This document shows, piece by piece, positions 44,813 through 54,031 of a stretch of 64,000 nucleotides of DNA. This DNA is from Tenacibaculum pelagium (lineage in GTDB: Bacteria > Bacteroidota > Bacteroidia > Flavobacteriales > Flavobacteriaceae): the NCBI RefSeq assembly GCF_014062345.1, contig NZ_JACGLS010000001.1, positions 372,001 through 436,000 on the forward strand, in the 5' to 3' direction. The stretch's first letter is position 1. Every line of letters begins with the position of its first letter. Both the position numbers and the translations under genes were made by a program. Below the pieces are notes generated by a model that had not been told where the DNA came from, did no database searches, and saw nothing but the letters and a program-made list of their open reading frames with translations.

Positions 44813-47563
44813 ATGAAATTAGCTATAAAAAAAGCAATATTAATACTATTATTGATAACAAACCTTATTCCTGTTTTTTCACAAGAGAAAAGTAAAAATA
44901 TTTCAGTAGAAATTTCCAATTTAAATAAAAAACAAATTATAGATTTGTTAGAAGAGCAAACAAATTATCATTTCTACTTTCTCGAAAATTGGTTAGACAC
45001 TAGCACAATAAGTTTTTCTTTTAAAAACGCTACAATTCAACAGATATTAGATACTGTTCTTAATGATGGTAAAATAAATTACTTTATTTTAAATGATCAC
45101 AACATTGTCTTAACTAATGGTAATTTAATAAAAGGTAGTATTTATGATACTACATCAGAAATAAACTCTACCAACTTAGATGATGCCCCAGTATTAGTTA
45201 ATTCTAATAAAAGTTTTGATAATGAAATTATAAAAATTGGTAGAGAACAAAAAAACAAACAAGCTCAATACATTTTAACAGGTATAATTACAAATGATAA
45301 AAATGGAGAGCCTATGGAAGGGGTGACTTTTTTTGAAAGAAGCAAAAATATCTACACGACTACAAACAATAAGGGTTTTTATCGTTTAAAATTACCCTAT
45401 GGAGCAAATAAATTAGAAACCTCTTTTGTAGGATTCAATAATCTAACTAAAGATTTAATTATTTACAATGATGGTAAATTAAACCTTTCTATTAGCGAAA
45501 AATCAGAACAATTAAACGAAGTTGTTATCAACGCTAATAAAACAAGGAATATTCGTCAAACTATAGCAGGTATTAGTCAGATTAAAGCGCAAGAAATCAA
45601 AAAAATTCCTTTAGTTTTAGGTGAAAGAGATATTTTAAAAGTAGCTATTACTTTACCCTCTATTAAATCTGCAGGTGAAGGTTCTGAAGGTGTAAATGTT
45701 AGAGGTGGTAAAGTAGACCAAAATTTGTTTTTACTAGACAATGGTGTTATTTATAATCCCAGTCATTTTTTAGGATTATTCTCTGCTATTAATCCATTTA
45801 CTACAAATAGCTTAAAAGTATACACCGGTAATATACCTTCTGAATATGGAGGAAGACTATCTTCAGTTTTTGATATTAAAACACACGATCCTAACACAAA
45901 GAAATTTACAGGTGAAGCTTCTGTAGGCCCTGTTACAGGTAATGTAAACATTGATATTCCGATTGTAAAAAATAAGTCTGGACTAATTTTAGGTGTGAGA
46001 AGTACATATTCTGACTGGATTTTAAGGCTTGTAGATAATAAAGATATTAAAAACAGTAGTGTTTCATTTTTTGATATAATCGGAAAATACAAACATACAT
46101 TTAATGAAAAAAATAGCTTAAGCACTACTGGATATTTTAGTCAAGATAAATATCAAATTGCTTCTGACACCATAAATAGATATGGAAATGCAATGATTTC
46201 TTTAAATTGGAAGCATAAATTTAATGATAAAAATAGAGGTAGTTTAACATTATCTAATAGTAAATATTCTTTTGATATTGATTTTGAAAACGATGACACA
46301 AATAAAGGGTTCAATCTTAAATATAGAATTAACGAAACTGGTTTAAAAATCAAAATGAACTACAACTATTCTAATGTGCATAAATTTGATTATGGTTTAG
46401 AGTCTAAATTATACAATATTAATCCAGGAAATATTAACCCAAGTAATCAAAACTCTACAGTGGTTCCAATTTCAATTGCAAAAGAAAAAGCATTAGAAAA
46501 TAGCCTATTCATATCGGATGAAATAATAGTTAACAAAAAATTAAACTTTAATGTCGGGTTACGATTGAATCAATATTTAGCTTTAGGCCCCTCTAATCAA
46601 AAAGAATATCAAAGTGACACTCCAAAAAACGAAACTACTTTAATAAACACGACAGAACATGGTAATAATAAAGTTTTTAAAACTTACTATGGACTTAGTT
46701 ATCGTTTTGCAACCAGATACTCATTAAACAACACCTTATCTTTAAAGGCTAGCTTTAATAAATCTTTTCAATACATACATCGTTTAAATAATAATACCAC
46801 TGCTACCCCTGTAGACACATGGAGGCTTTCAAATTCCAATATAAAACCTCAAGAAGGAACACAGATATCTTTTGGTGCTTTTAAAAATATTAATGGAAAC
46901 GATTATGAGGTTAGTTTAGAAGGATATTATAAACAATACCAAAATCTGTTAGATTACAAAATTGGGGCAACTTTATTATTAAATGAAAATATTGAAACAG
47001 AAATTTTACAAGGTAAAGGAAAGTCTTATGGAGTTGAATTTCTAATAAAAAAGGATAAAGGAATATTAAATGGATGGCTGGGATATAGTTATTCTAGATC
47101 TTTAATTCAACTAAATAGTATTTTCCAGGAAGAAACCGTAAATAATGGTGATTTTTTTCCCACCAACTATGACAAACCTCATGATTTCAATGCTGTTTTA
47201 AATTATAAATTCACAGAAAGGTATAGTTTTTCTACTAACTTTACCTATCAAACAGGTAGACCTGTCACCTACCCTACTGGGAAATTCGTCTTCCAAGGAG
47301 CTGAATTTTTAACTTATAGTAATCGAAATCAATTCAGAATACCAGATTATTATCGTTTAGATATAGGAATCAATGTTGAAGGGAACCATAAAATTGAAAA
47401 ACTATCACATAGTTTCTGGAACATCTCTATCTATAATGTATTAGGAAGAAATAACCCATATTCTGTTTTCTTTCAAACAAATGCAAATGGAAATGTAGAA
47501 GGCTATAAAAGTTCAATTTTTTCAGCCCCAATTCCAACCATCACATACAATTTAAAATTTTAA
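44813..47563 (+). CDS. TonB-dependent receptor with N-terminal STN domain
   Basis: After a signal peptide (to about FSQ, residue 24), residues 25-105 look like a secretin/TonB short N-terminal (STN) domain (LNKKQIIDLLEEQTNYHFYF, ATIQQILDTVL). A CarboxypepD_reg-like domain follows at about 155-240 (GIITNDKNGEPMEGVTFFE). The plug spans about 250-360 (GGKVDQNLFLLDNGVIYNPSHFLGLFS) and the barrel runs to the end, closing ITYNLKF. STN domains usually signal to a FecR anti-sigma factor, but none is next to this gene. The ligand is unknown. The 916-residue protein is followed seven bases later by its DUF4249 partner. Confidence 0.93.
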   Translation: MKLAIKKAILILLLITNLIPVFSQEKSKNISVEISNLNKKQIIDLLEEQTNYHFYFLENWLDTSTISFSFKNATIQQILDTVLNDGKINYFILNDHNIVLTNGNLIKGSIYDTTSEINSTNLDDAPVLVNSNKSFDNEIIKIGREQKNKQAQYILTGIITNDKNGEPMEGVTFFERSKNIYTTTNNKGFYRLKLPYGANKLETSFVGFNNLTKDLIIYNDGKLNLSISEKSEQLNEVVINANKTRNIRQTIAGISQIKAQEIKKIPLVLGERDILKVAITLPSIKSAGEGSEGVNVRGGKVDQNLFLLDNGVIYNPSHFLGLFSAINPFTTNSLKVYTGNIPSEYGGRLSSVFDIKTHDPNTKKFTGEASVGPVTGNVNIDIPIVKNKSGLILGVRSTYSDWILRLVDNKDIKNSSVSFFDIIGKYKHTFNEKNSLSTTGYFSQDKYQIASDTINRYGNAMISLNWKHKFNDKNRGSLTLSNSKYSFDIDFENDDTNKGFNLKYRINETGLKIKMNYNYSNVHKFDYGLESKLYNINPGNINPSNQNSTVVPISIAKEKALENSLFISDEIIVNKKLNFNVGLRLNQYLALGPSNQKEYQSDTPKNETTLINTTEHGNNKVFKTYYGLSYRFATRYSLNNTLSLKASFNKSFQYIHRLNNNTTATPVDTWRLSNSNIKPQEGTQISFGAFKNINGNDYEVSLEGYYKQYQNLLDYKIGATLLLNENIETEILQGKGKSYGVEFLIKKDKGILNGWLGYSYSRSLIQLNSIFQEETVNNGDFFPTNYDKPHDFNAVLNYKFTERYSFSTNFTYQTGRPVTYPTGKFVFQGAEFLTYSNRNQFRIPDYYRLDIGINVEGNHKIEKLSHSFWNISIYNVLGRNNPYSVFFQTNANGNVEGYKSSIFSAPIPTITYNLKF

Positions 47564-47569
47564 AATAGT

Positions 47570-48835
47570 ATGAAAAAACTTGAGATTAAAAAAAATAAAA
47601 ACATAAAAGAAAAAATTTTGAAGCGCTTTAAATTATTCACATATATACTAATAACTCTCATCTTAAATAGTTGTATTGAACCTTTTAATTTTACAAATAT
47701 AGAAGTTGAAAGAAATTTAGTTGTAAAAGCAATACTTACTGACGAAGTTAAACACCATACAATAGAACTTTCTAATACAGTACCTATAGACGCTACAGAG
47801 CTTAGCAAAGAAGAAAATGCGATTGTAAGTGTTACTGACAATACAGGTAATACATATAACTTCACTGACTCGGGGCAAGGAATTTATACTTCTTCTACGC
47901 AGTTTGCTATAGCTCAAAATACTATGTACACATTAAATATCGAAACTCAAGATGGAAAATCCTATAGTTCTACTCCAGAAACATTACCTCAATCATCTCA
48001 AATACATGACTTAAAAGCAGTTATAAAGAAAAATAAGGAAGATATACCTATGATTACCTTTAAAACTAGTGGTAATGGCAATGACCCTGAAGGAAGTTTT
48101 TACCGTTATGAATATGACGAAACTTATAAAATTAAAACCCCTATTTGGAAGACTAGAAGAATAAATGTCTTATCGTCAGTTAGCCCTTTTCAATTCGAGT
48201 TAGTAACTAAAGACCCTAATATTTATGGAGTTGGATTTTGCTACCCTACTAAACAATCTAAAAATATTTTATTAACAGAAACTAAGACACTATCTTCTAA
48301 TCAAATATCTAATTTCACTATTAGAGAAATACCAGAAGATAGCTATTTTGTAGGAATTCGTTATAGTATTCTTCTAAAACAATACACATTAAATAAAAAC
48401 ACTTATGATTTTTATTCTTTATTAAATACTTTTTCTAATCCAGATGATATTTTCTCTCAAACACAAGTAGGAAATATTCCTAGTAACATAACTTCAAATA
48501 TAAACCCTACGAAAGATAAAGTTATTGGTTTTTTCGAAGTTTCTTCTATTACTTCAAAAAGGTTTTTTTTCAATAGAGAAGATATTACAAGTGAAAGTTT
48601 TATAACTTATGTAGATATACAAGAAACATGTAACGAAGGTGAACTTAAAAGGCCTGAAAAAGAAACCTCAGGTTTTTCTCCTTTACTAGATTTATTAAAT
48701 AACAACTATACTTTTTATGCTGAGGCACCATATATAACCACACCTCCTAATGCCCAATACATATTAATCCCTAAATTTTGCGGAGATTGTTCGCATTTAG
48801 GTTCTCCAATACAACCAAGTTTTTGGGTAGATTAA
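47570..48835 (+). CDS. DUF4249 lipoprotein, partner of the TonB receptor
   Basis: An unusually long basic N-region (about 22 residues rich in Lys) precedes the hydrophobic segment and lipobox (ILNSC, about residue 35). The body begins IEPFNF and shows the DUF4249 pattern (ERNLVVKAILTDEVKHHTIELS); it ends with a two-Cys motif and FW (CGDCSHLG, PSFWVD). DUF4249 genes are found next to TonB receptors in Bacteroidota, where they are thought to be substrate-capturing surface partners. No upstream Met offers a shorter signal. Confidence 0.88.
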   Translation: MKKLEIKKNKNIKEKILKRFKLFTYILITLILNSCIEPFNFTNIEVERNLVVKAILTDEVKHHTIELSNTVPIDATELSKEENAIVSVTDNTGNTYNFTDSGQGIYTSSTQFAIAQNTMYTLNIETQDGKSYSSTPETLPQSSQIHDLKAVIKKNKEDIPMITFKTSGNGNDPEGSFYRYEYDETYKIKTPIWKTRRINVLSSVSPFQFELVTKDPNIYGVGFCYPTKQSKNILLTETKTLSSNQISNFTIREIPEDSYFVGIRYSILLKQYTLNKNTYDFYSLLNTFSNPDDIFSQTQVGNIPSNITSNINPTKDKVIGFFEVSSITSKRFFFNREDITSESFITYVDIQETCNEGELKRPEKETSGFSPLLDLLNNNYTFYAEAPYITTPPNAQYILIPKFCGDCSHLGSPIQPSFWVD

Positions 48836-48846
48836 AAAATGAAAAA

Positions 48847-50520
48847 ATGAAAAGAATACTATTAATATTTACTTTTTGTATTTCTATTACAGGAATATCA
48901 CAATCAAACAGATCTCTAACTGATAATTTTAGCAAATTACCACAAGAAAATATTTATACTCACATTAATAATAATTTTTTACTTAGTGGAGAGACTCTTT
49001 ATTATAAATTATATTGCTTTGACTCCAATGGAAATTTTTCAAATTATAGTAAAGTAGCTTATGTTGAACTTATAAACTCAGATAACATTTCTGTATCGAA
49101 ACAAAAAGTAAATTTAAAAAAAGGAAACGGTAACGGCGACTTTTTTATAAATACTAATATTAAAACTGGTACATATAAATTAATATCCTACACACAATGG
49201 ATGTTAAATAAACAAATCTTTTCTGAGAAAAATATTTTAATCGTTAACCCTTTTTCAAATAAATTAAATAACATTATAAAGAATGAGAATAGCCTACTTA
49301 TATCTAAACCATCAATAATAAACTCTCCTAACAGCTTATTTAAAGGCTTACTGCCAGAATATAAGACACGACAAAAAATCACTTTAGAATTCACAAAAAA
49401 AATAAATTTCAACAGTAATATTTCAATATCTGTTAAACAAAAAAACAACTTAAACTTACCTTTAATAATAAATAAAGGTCATCAAGTAATCTCTTCTAAT
49501 CAAACTAATAAATCTAATATTTATTTACCCGAATTAAGAGGAACTCTTATTCAAGGAACAGTAATTACAAAAACTGAAAAATATAAAGTTCCAAATGTGT
49601 TATTATCTTTATCTATAAAAGGAGAGTATAACCACCTACCAAAAACAGCTTTAACTAATAAACGTGGAGAATTCTACTTTAACATACTTGATTTATACAC
49701 TGATAAAGTTTTTATTCAAATATTAGATGATAAAAAAGCTGACTATGATATCTTTTTGAAAAAGAATATAATTAGAAAACCAAAATTTCACAATTTTCCA
49801 GAAATAACTCTTGATCAAAACATTATTAAAATTATTAAGGATAGAAGTATTTATTCACAAATAGAAAATGCATTTTTTTCGGTAAAAAAAGACTCTATAA
49901 TAAAAGTACTAAAAAAAGCTCCTTTATTTAATCAAATTAAAAAAACTTACCTTCTAGATGAATACAAACGATTTAAAACAGTAAAAGAAACATTTGTTGA
50001 AATTATTGAAGGAGCTGGAATTATTAAACAAAAAGATAGTTACAAGATAAGTATTAGAGATTCTCATGCTTTAGAAACCTTAAGTGATCTTCCTTCTTTA
50101 CTAATTGTTGATGGATCCATCGTTTATGATCACAGTGATTTAATTGACTTCAATTCTAAAAAAATTAAATCTATTTCTGTTGTTCGCGATAAATACTATT
50201 ATGGAAATGCTATTTATCAAGGAGTTGTTATTGTTAAAACTTTTAAAAAAGATTTTTTATCCAACATAAATGATTTTAGAGATTTTACTGTTTTACCAAT
50301 TCAATTTCAAAAAAAATATTTCTTTCAACAACATAAAAAGAATAATCAAAGAGTGCCTGATTACAGAACACAATTATATTGGAATCCTAATTTAAATTTA
50401 ACAAAAAAGCAGTTTAGCTTTTATACTTCAGATGTAAAAGGAGTATTTGAGATAGACATACAAGGATTTAGCAAGAACGGAAAATTTATTTTAGAGAAAA
50501 AAACATTTACTGTAAATTAA
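48847..50520 (+). CDS. Secreted protein with MG2-like and TonB-plug-like domains
   Basis: The start is the ATG at 48847; an overlapping in-phase start at 48778 would sit inside the DUF4249 gene without a signal. A signal peptide (GISQ) precedes a macroglobulin MG2-like domain (ENIYTHINNNFLLSGETLYYKLYCF), then a carboxypeptidase-regulatory-like domain at about 235-300. A plug-like segment near 435-480 (PSLLIVDGSIVYDHSDLIDF, NAIYQGVVIVKT) follows. No barrel is present. The 557-residue protein is the last gene of the receptor operon and probably helps handle its substrate. Confidence 0.8.
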   Translation: MKRILLIFTFCISITGISQSNRSLTDNFSKLPQENIYTHINNNFLLSGETLYYKLYCFDSNGNFSNYSKVAYVELINSDNISVSKQKVNLKKGNGNGDFFINTNIKTGTYKLISYTQWMLNKQIFSEKNILIVNPFSNKLNNIIKNENSLLISKPSIINSPNSLFKGLLPEYKTRQKITLEFTKKINFNSNISISVKQKNNLNLPLIINKGHQVISSNQTNKSNIYLPELRGTLIQGTVITKTEKYKVPNVLLSLSIKGEYNHLPKTALTNKRGEFYFNILDLYTDKVFIQILDDKKADYDIFLKKNIIRKPKFHNFPEITLDQNIIKIIKDRSIYSQIENAFFSVKKDSIIKVLKKAPLFNQIKKTYLLDEYKRFKTVKETFVEIIEGAGIIKQKDSYKISIRDSHALETLSDLPSLLIVDGSIVYDHSDLIDFNSKKIKSISVVRDKYYYGNAIYQGVVIVKTFKKDFLSNINDFRDFTVLPIQFQKKYFFQQHKKNNQRVPDYRTQLYWNPNLNLTKKQFSFYTSDVKGVFEIDIQGFSKNGKFILEKKTFTVN

Positions 50521-50562
50521 ATAACAAAACTATAAGTCCTTGTTTTTATTTACATTTACCCA

Positions 50563-51153
50563 ATGAATTTTTTAGCGCATTTATACCTTTCTGAAAACAA
50601 TACAGAAATTATGATTGGAAATTTCATTGCCGATCATATAAAGGGCAATAAATTTTCCCACTTTCCAGAAGGCATTAAAAAAGGAATTATTTTACATCGT
50701 GAAATAGACACTTTTACTGATGCGCACCCCATTGTAAGAAAAAGTAAACGTAGACTACACGAAAGGTACCGTCATTATGATGGAGTTATCATTGATATTT
50801 TTTTCGATCATTTTTTAGCCAAGAACTGGAAAGAATATTCTGAAATCCCTCTAAACGTTTATGCGAATTCAGTATATAAATTATTACAAGAAAACATCAA
50901 TATTCTTCCAGAAAAAACACAAGAACTTTTACCTTATATGATAAAATATAATTGGTTATACAATTATCAGTTCGCAAAAGGAATACAAGAGGTTTTAAAC
51001 GGAATGAACAGGCGTACTCAAGGTAAATCTCAGATGAATTTAGCCTCAGAAGACTTACTAATTCATTACAATTTATTTGAAGAAGATTTTAGTACCTTTT
51101 TTCAAGAATTAAGAGCATTTTGCGCAAGCAAAACCCTTTATTTTAATAAATAA
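50563..51153 (+). CDS. acpH: Acyl carrier protein phosphodiesterase family protein
   Basis: AcpH hydrolyses the 4'-phosphopantetheine of acyl carrier protein. The N-terminal MNFLAHLYLS, the GNFIADHIKGNKF segment and GIILHREIDTFTDAHP are hallmarks of this HD-like metal-binding family. A later IDIFFDHFLAKNW carries further conserved His and Asp residues. The length (196 aa) is normal. The stop is directly followed by the TTG start of the RluA-type gene. Confidence 0.93.
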   Translation: MNFLAHLYLSENNTEIMIGNFIADHIKGNKFSHFPEGIKKGIILHREIDTFTDAHPIVRKSKRRLHERYRHYDGVIIDIFFDHFLAKNWKEYSEIPLNVYANSVYKLLQENINILPEKTQELLPYMIKYNWLYNYQFAKGIQEVLNGMNRRTQGKSQMNLASEDLLIHYNLFEEDFSTFFQELRAFCASKTLYFNK

Positions 51154-52008
51154 TTGATTTTAATCGAATCACATAAAGTTCCAAAATCAGAAGACCATAC
51201 TCGACTACAAGAATACGGTGTTGGAATATTTAGCAAAAACCCAACCAAATCAGGACTTAAAAAAGCTATAAAAAAAGGATTGGTTTTTGTGGATGGTAAG
51301 CTAGCTTCAACTGCACTTTTTATTAAAGGAGATGAGACCATTGAACTTTTTGAAATCGAAAATAACAAGAGAGAATTTCATTTTCCATTAGAAGTTTTAT
51401 TTGAAGACGATTACTTAGCTATTATTTATAAACCTGCTGGGATTTTAGTCAACGGAAACTCTTTTGCTACCATTGATAATGCATTATCTCAAAACCTACA
51501 AAAAAGCTCACAATCAGACGCTGTTCGTCCAAGACCTGTGCACCGTTTAGATTACCCTACAAGCGGACTATTATTGACAGGTAAAACAAACGCATCAATT
51601 ATTGCCTTGAATAAACTTTTTGAAAACAAAGAAATTCAAAAAACTTACCATGCCATTACTATTGGCCGTATGAAACAAGGTGGAGGTATTGATATCAACA
51701 TAGACTCTAAAAAAGCGCTTACACAATTTAAAGTTTTACAAACCGTAAAATCAGAGCGATTTAAGTTTTTAAACCTAGTTGAACTTAAACCTAAAACAGG
51801 AAGAAAGCATCAATTAAGAAAGCATTTATTAGCTATAAATAATCCTATTCTAGGAGATAAAGAATACTACATTAAAGACCTGATTTTAAACGGAAAAGGA
51901 TTATACCTTCATGCTTCTTCTTTAGAATTTACACATCCTTTTACTAAAGAAGAAATTTCAATATCAAAAGAACTAACTAAAAAATTTCAAAAAATATTTT
52001 CTACTTAA
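51154..52008 (+). CDS. RluA-type pseudouridine synthase
   Basis: The catalytic Asp133 lies in PVHRLDYPTSGLLLTGKT. An N-terminal S4-like segment and the KPAGILVN motif are also present, with the C-terminal KTGRKHQLRKHLL that marks this family. The target uridine in rRNA or tRNA cannot be deduced. It starts at TTG immediately after the acpH stop, with no intervening base, so it is translationally coupled. The length (284 aa) is normal. Confidence 0.94.
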   Translation: MILIESHKVPKSEDHTRLQEYGVGIFSKNPTKSGLKKAIKKGLVFVDGKLASTALFIKGDETIELFEIENNKREFHFPLEVLFEDDYLAIIYKPAGILVNGNSFATIDNALSQNLQKSSQSDAVRPRPVHRLDYPTSGLLLTGKTNASIIALNKLFENKEIQKTYHAITIGRMKQGGGIDINIDSKKALTQFKVLQTVKSERFKFLNLVELKPKTGRKHQLRKHLLAINNPILGDKEYYIKDLILNGKGLYLHASSLEFTHPFTKEEISISKELTKKFQKIFST

Positions 52009-52060
52009 TAATCTGTCAGTTATAAGTTTATAATCCGACCATATAAAAAATAATTTCTGG

Positions 52061-52552
52061 ATGAAAAATTTCTTACTTATTTTATTATTAGTTTCATTTT
52101 CTGCCTTTTCTCAAGAAATGAGTATTGAAAAATTAAATGAAATTATAAAACAAAAGTCTGATACTTTACAAGTAAAAGGAAATTCGTGGCATTTTACATT
52201 AAATGATAGGTTATTAATATGTATCGCCGATAAAAATGCAAATAGAATGCGAATCATATCTCCTATAGCCAAGAAAGAACAATTAGATGACACTCTAATT
52301 TTAAACTCATTGATTGCTAATTTCCACACAGCTTTAGATGTTAAATATGCAATTTCTGATGACGTTTTATGGTCTGTATTTATACATCCTTTAAAAGAAT
52401 TATCAGTACATCAAGTAGAAGATGCTATTTTACAAGTTTACAATGCCAATATCACTTTCGGAACCATATTTTCCAGCACATCACTCACTTTTCCTGGCAA
52501 CACAAAAAAGAATCTTCCAAAAGAAAAGAAATATTTACAAAACAAAATTTAA
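52061..52552 (+). CDS. Secreted protein of unknown function, possibly YbjN/chaperone-like fold
   Basis: A signal peptide (ending SAFSQ, about residue 17) precedes a 145-residue domain. The pattern RLLICIADKNANRMRIISPI followed by two helices and VYNANITFG resembles the T3SS-chaperone-like fold of YbjN proteins. I could not find a better match by eye. It lies between rluA-type and trmD genes, and the downstream trmD has its own promoter element. Confidence 0.7.
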   Translation: MKNFLLILLLVSFSAFSQEMSIEKLNEIIKQKSDTLQVKGNSWHFTLNDRLLICIADKNANRMRIISPIAKKEQLDDTLILNSLIANFHTALDVKYAISDDVLWSVFIHPLKELSVHQVEDAILQVYNANITFGTIFSSTSLTFPGNTKKNLPKEKKYLQNKI

Positions 52553-52594
52553 CTTTACTTTTAAATACCGTCTATAAAAAATATAGAATTCTTG

Positions 52595-52602
52595 TACATT
52601 TG
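52595..52602 (+). promoter_or_regulatory. Promoter -7 element immediately before trmD
   Basis: TACATTTG ends five bases before the trmD ATG. A start site 5-8 bases downstream of it would give a leaderless or near-leaderless mRNA. No clear -33 element is visible. Confidence 0.45.
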
Positions 52603-52607
52603 CAGTT

Positions 52608-53288
52608 ATGCGAATAGATATTATTACTGTAGCTCCAGAACTACTAAAAAGCCCGTTTGAACATTCAATGATGAAGCGTGCTATTGACAAAGGTTTAGCC
52701 GAAATTCATTTTCATAATCTACGTGAGTATGGACTGGGTAATTACCGTCAGTTAGACGACACACAGTTTGGAGGTGGGGCTGGTATGGTTTTAATGATTG
52801 AACCAATTGATAAATGTATTTCAAAACTACAATCTGAAAGAGATTATGATGAAATCATTTATATGACTCCTGATGCTAAAACTTTGAATCAAGTTACAGC
52901 GAATACCCTTTCTTTAAAAGAGAATATCATCATACTAACAGGGCACTATAAAGGTGTGGACCAACGTGTTCGTGATAAATTCATCACTAAAGAAATTTCT
53001 ATAGGTGATTATGTTTTAACAGGAGGTGAATTAGCAGCCGCTATTTTATGTGATGCAGTTATTAGATTAATTCCTGGAGTTTTAGGAGATGAGCAATCTG
53101 CTTTAACAGATTCTTTTCAAGATAATTTACTCTCTCCTCCTGTATATACACGTCCTGCTGAATACGACGGAATGAAAGTTCCAGAAATTTTACTTTCGGG
53201 AAACTTTCCGAAAATTGAGGAATGGAGAAGCGAAAAAGCAATTGAACGCACACAACAAATAAGACCAGATTTATTAGATGAAAACTAA
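52608..53288 (+). CDS. trmD: tRNA (guanine-N1)-methyltransferase at G37
   Basis: TrmD methylates G37 of tRNA, preventing frameshifts. The N-terminal [13 protein letters not shown], the [17 protein letters not shown] segment, the trefoil-knot motif [18 protein letters not shown] and the late [28 protein letters not shown] are all present. The length (226 aa) is normal. It overlaps the next gene by 11 bases. The usual rimM/rplS neighbours differ: rplS is 2.3 kb downstream, beyond two glycosyltransferases. Confidence 0.97.
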   Translation: MRIDIITVAPELLKSPFEHSMMKRAIDKGLAEIHFHNLREYGLGNYRQLDDTQFGGGAGMVLMIEPIDKCISKLQSERDYDEIIYMTPDAKTLNQVTANTLSLKENIIILTGHYKGVDQRVRDKFITKEISIGDYVLTGGELAAAILCDAVIRLIPGVLGDEQSALTDSFQDNLLSPPVYTRPAEYDGMKVPEILLSGNFPKIEEWRSEKAIERTQQIRPDLLDEN

Positions 53289-54024
53289 TTCTACCTATAA
53301 TTTAGTCATTGTTGTTCCTTGTTACAACGAACAAGACAGGCTACCTGTATCGCAATTTAAAACTTTTGCTAAGTCGAATCCTGAAACACTTATTTGTTTT
53401 GTGAATGACGGATCTAAAGATAACACAGAAGAAGTTTTATCTAAACTAGAAGAAGAACACCCTAATACTATAACACAACTTTCTTTAATGAAAAATGCTG
53501 GAAAAGCAGGAGCTGTTAGACAAGGTTTTTTACATTGTATTGAAAAATTCAATTTTAACAAAATTGCATATTTAGATGCAGATTTAGCTACATCTCTTGA
53601 AGAATGTGTTAGAGTAAGTGAATCTGTAAAAGATGATATTATTTTTTCTTTTGGCTCTAGAATATCTAAAATAGATAATAATATTGATCGTAAATTTTAT
53701 CGTTTTTTTATAGGTAGGTTTATCGCAACTCTTATTTCAAGACAATTAAAAATAGCCGTTTACGACACGCAATGTGGTTGTAAAGTTTTTAATCAAAAAA
53801 TTGTTTCTGAAATATTTAAAGATAATTTTATTTCAAAATGGCTTTTTGACGTTGAGATTTTCCATAGAATCATCGCTATTTATAAAAAAGAAAATATAAA
53901 AAACATCGCTAGAGAAATCCCCTTAAAAGCTTGGGTTGACACTGATGATTCTCGTGTAGAGTTTAGCTACTTCTTTAAACTTTGGTTCGATTTATTGGCT
54001 ATTGGAAAAAAATATAAAAAATAA
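53278..54024 (+). CDS. Family 2 glycosyltransferase
   Basis: A GT-A enzyme with the start [12 protein letters not shown], the nucleotide-binding [11 protein letters not shown] and YLDADLATS motifs, and a W-rich C-terminus ([15 protein letters not shown]). The pattern resembles dolichyl-phosphate sugar transferases. It lacks membrane segments. It overlaps trmD by 11 bases and is followed by an ArnT-like gene, the usual pairing for loading a sugar onto a lipid carrier and then transferring it. Confidence 0.9.
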   Translation: MKTNSTYNLVIVVPCYNEQDRLPVSQFKTFAKSNPETLICFVNDGSKDNTEEVLSKLEEEHPNTITQLSLMKNAGKAGAVRQGFLHCIEKFNFNKIAYLDADLATSLEECVRVSESVKDDIIFSFGSRISKIDNNIDRKFYRFFIGRFIATLISRQLKIAVYDTQCGCKVFNQKIVSEIFKDNFISKWLFDVEIFHRIIAIYKKENIKNIAREIPLKAWVDTDDSRVEFSYFFKLWFDLLAIGKKYKK

Positions 54025-54031
54025 CTTTTCT

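Noticed and set aside
47560..47865. Minus-strand open frame at the start of the DUF4249 gene
   Set aside because: Shadow of a lipoprotein gene on the other strand, rich in hydrophobic residues only because the opposite strand is Lys-rich.
54002..54031. TTG start for the ArnT-like gene inside the GT2 gene
   Set aside because: Adds an unneeded basic leader; the ATG at 54032 begins directly before the first membrane segment.
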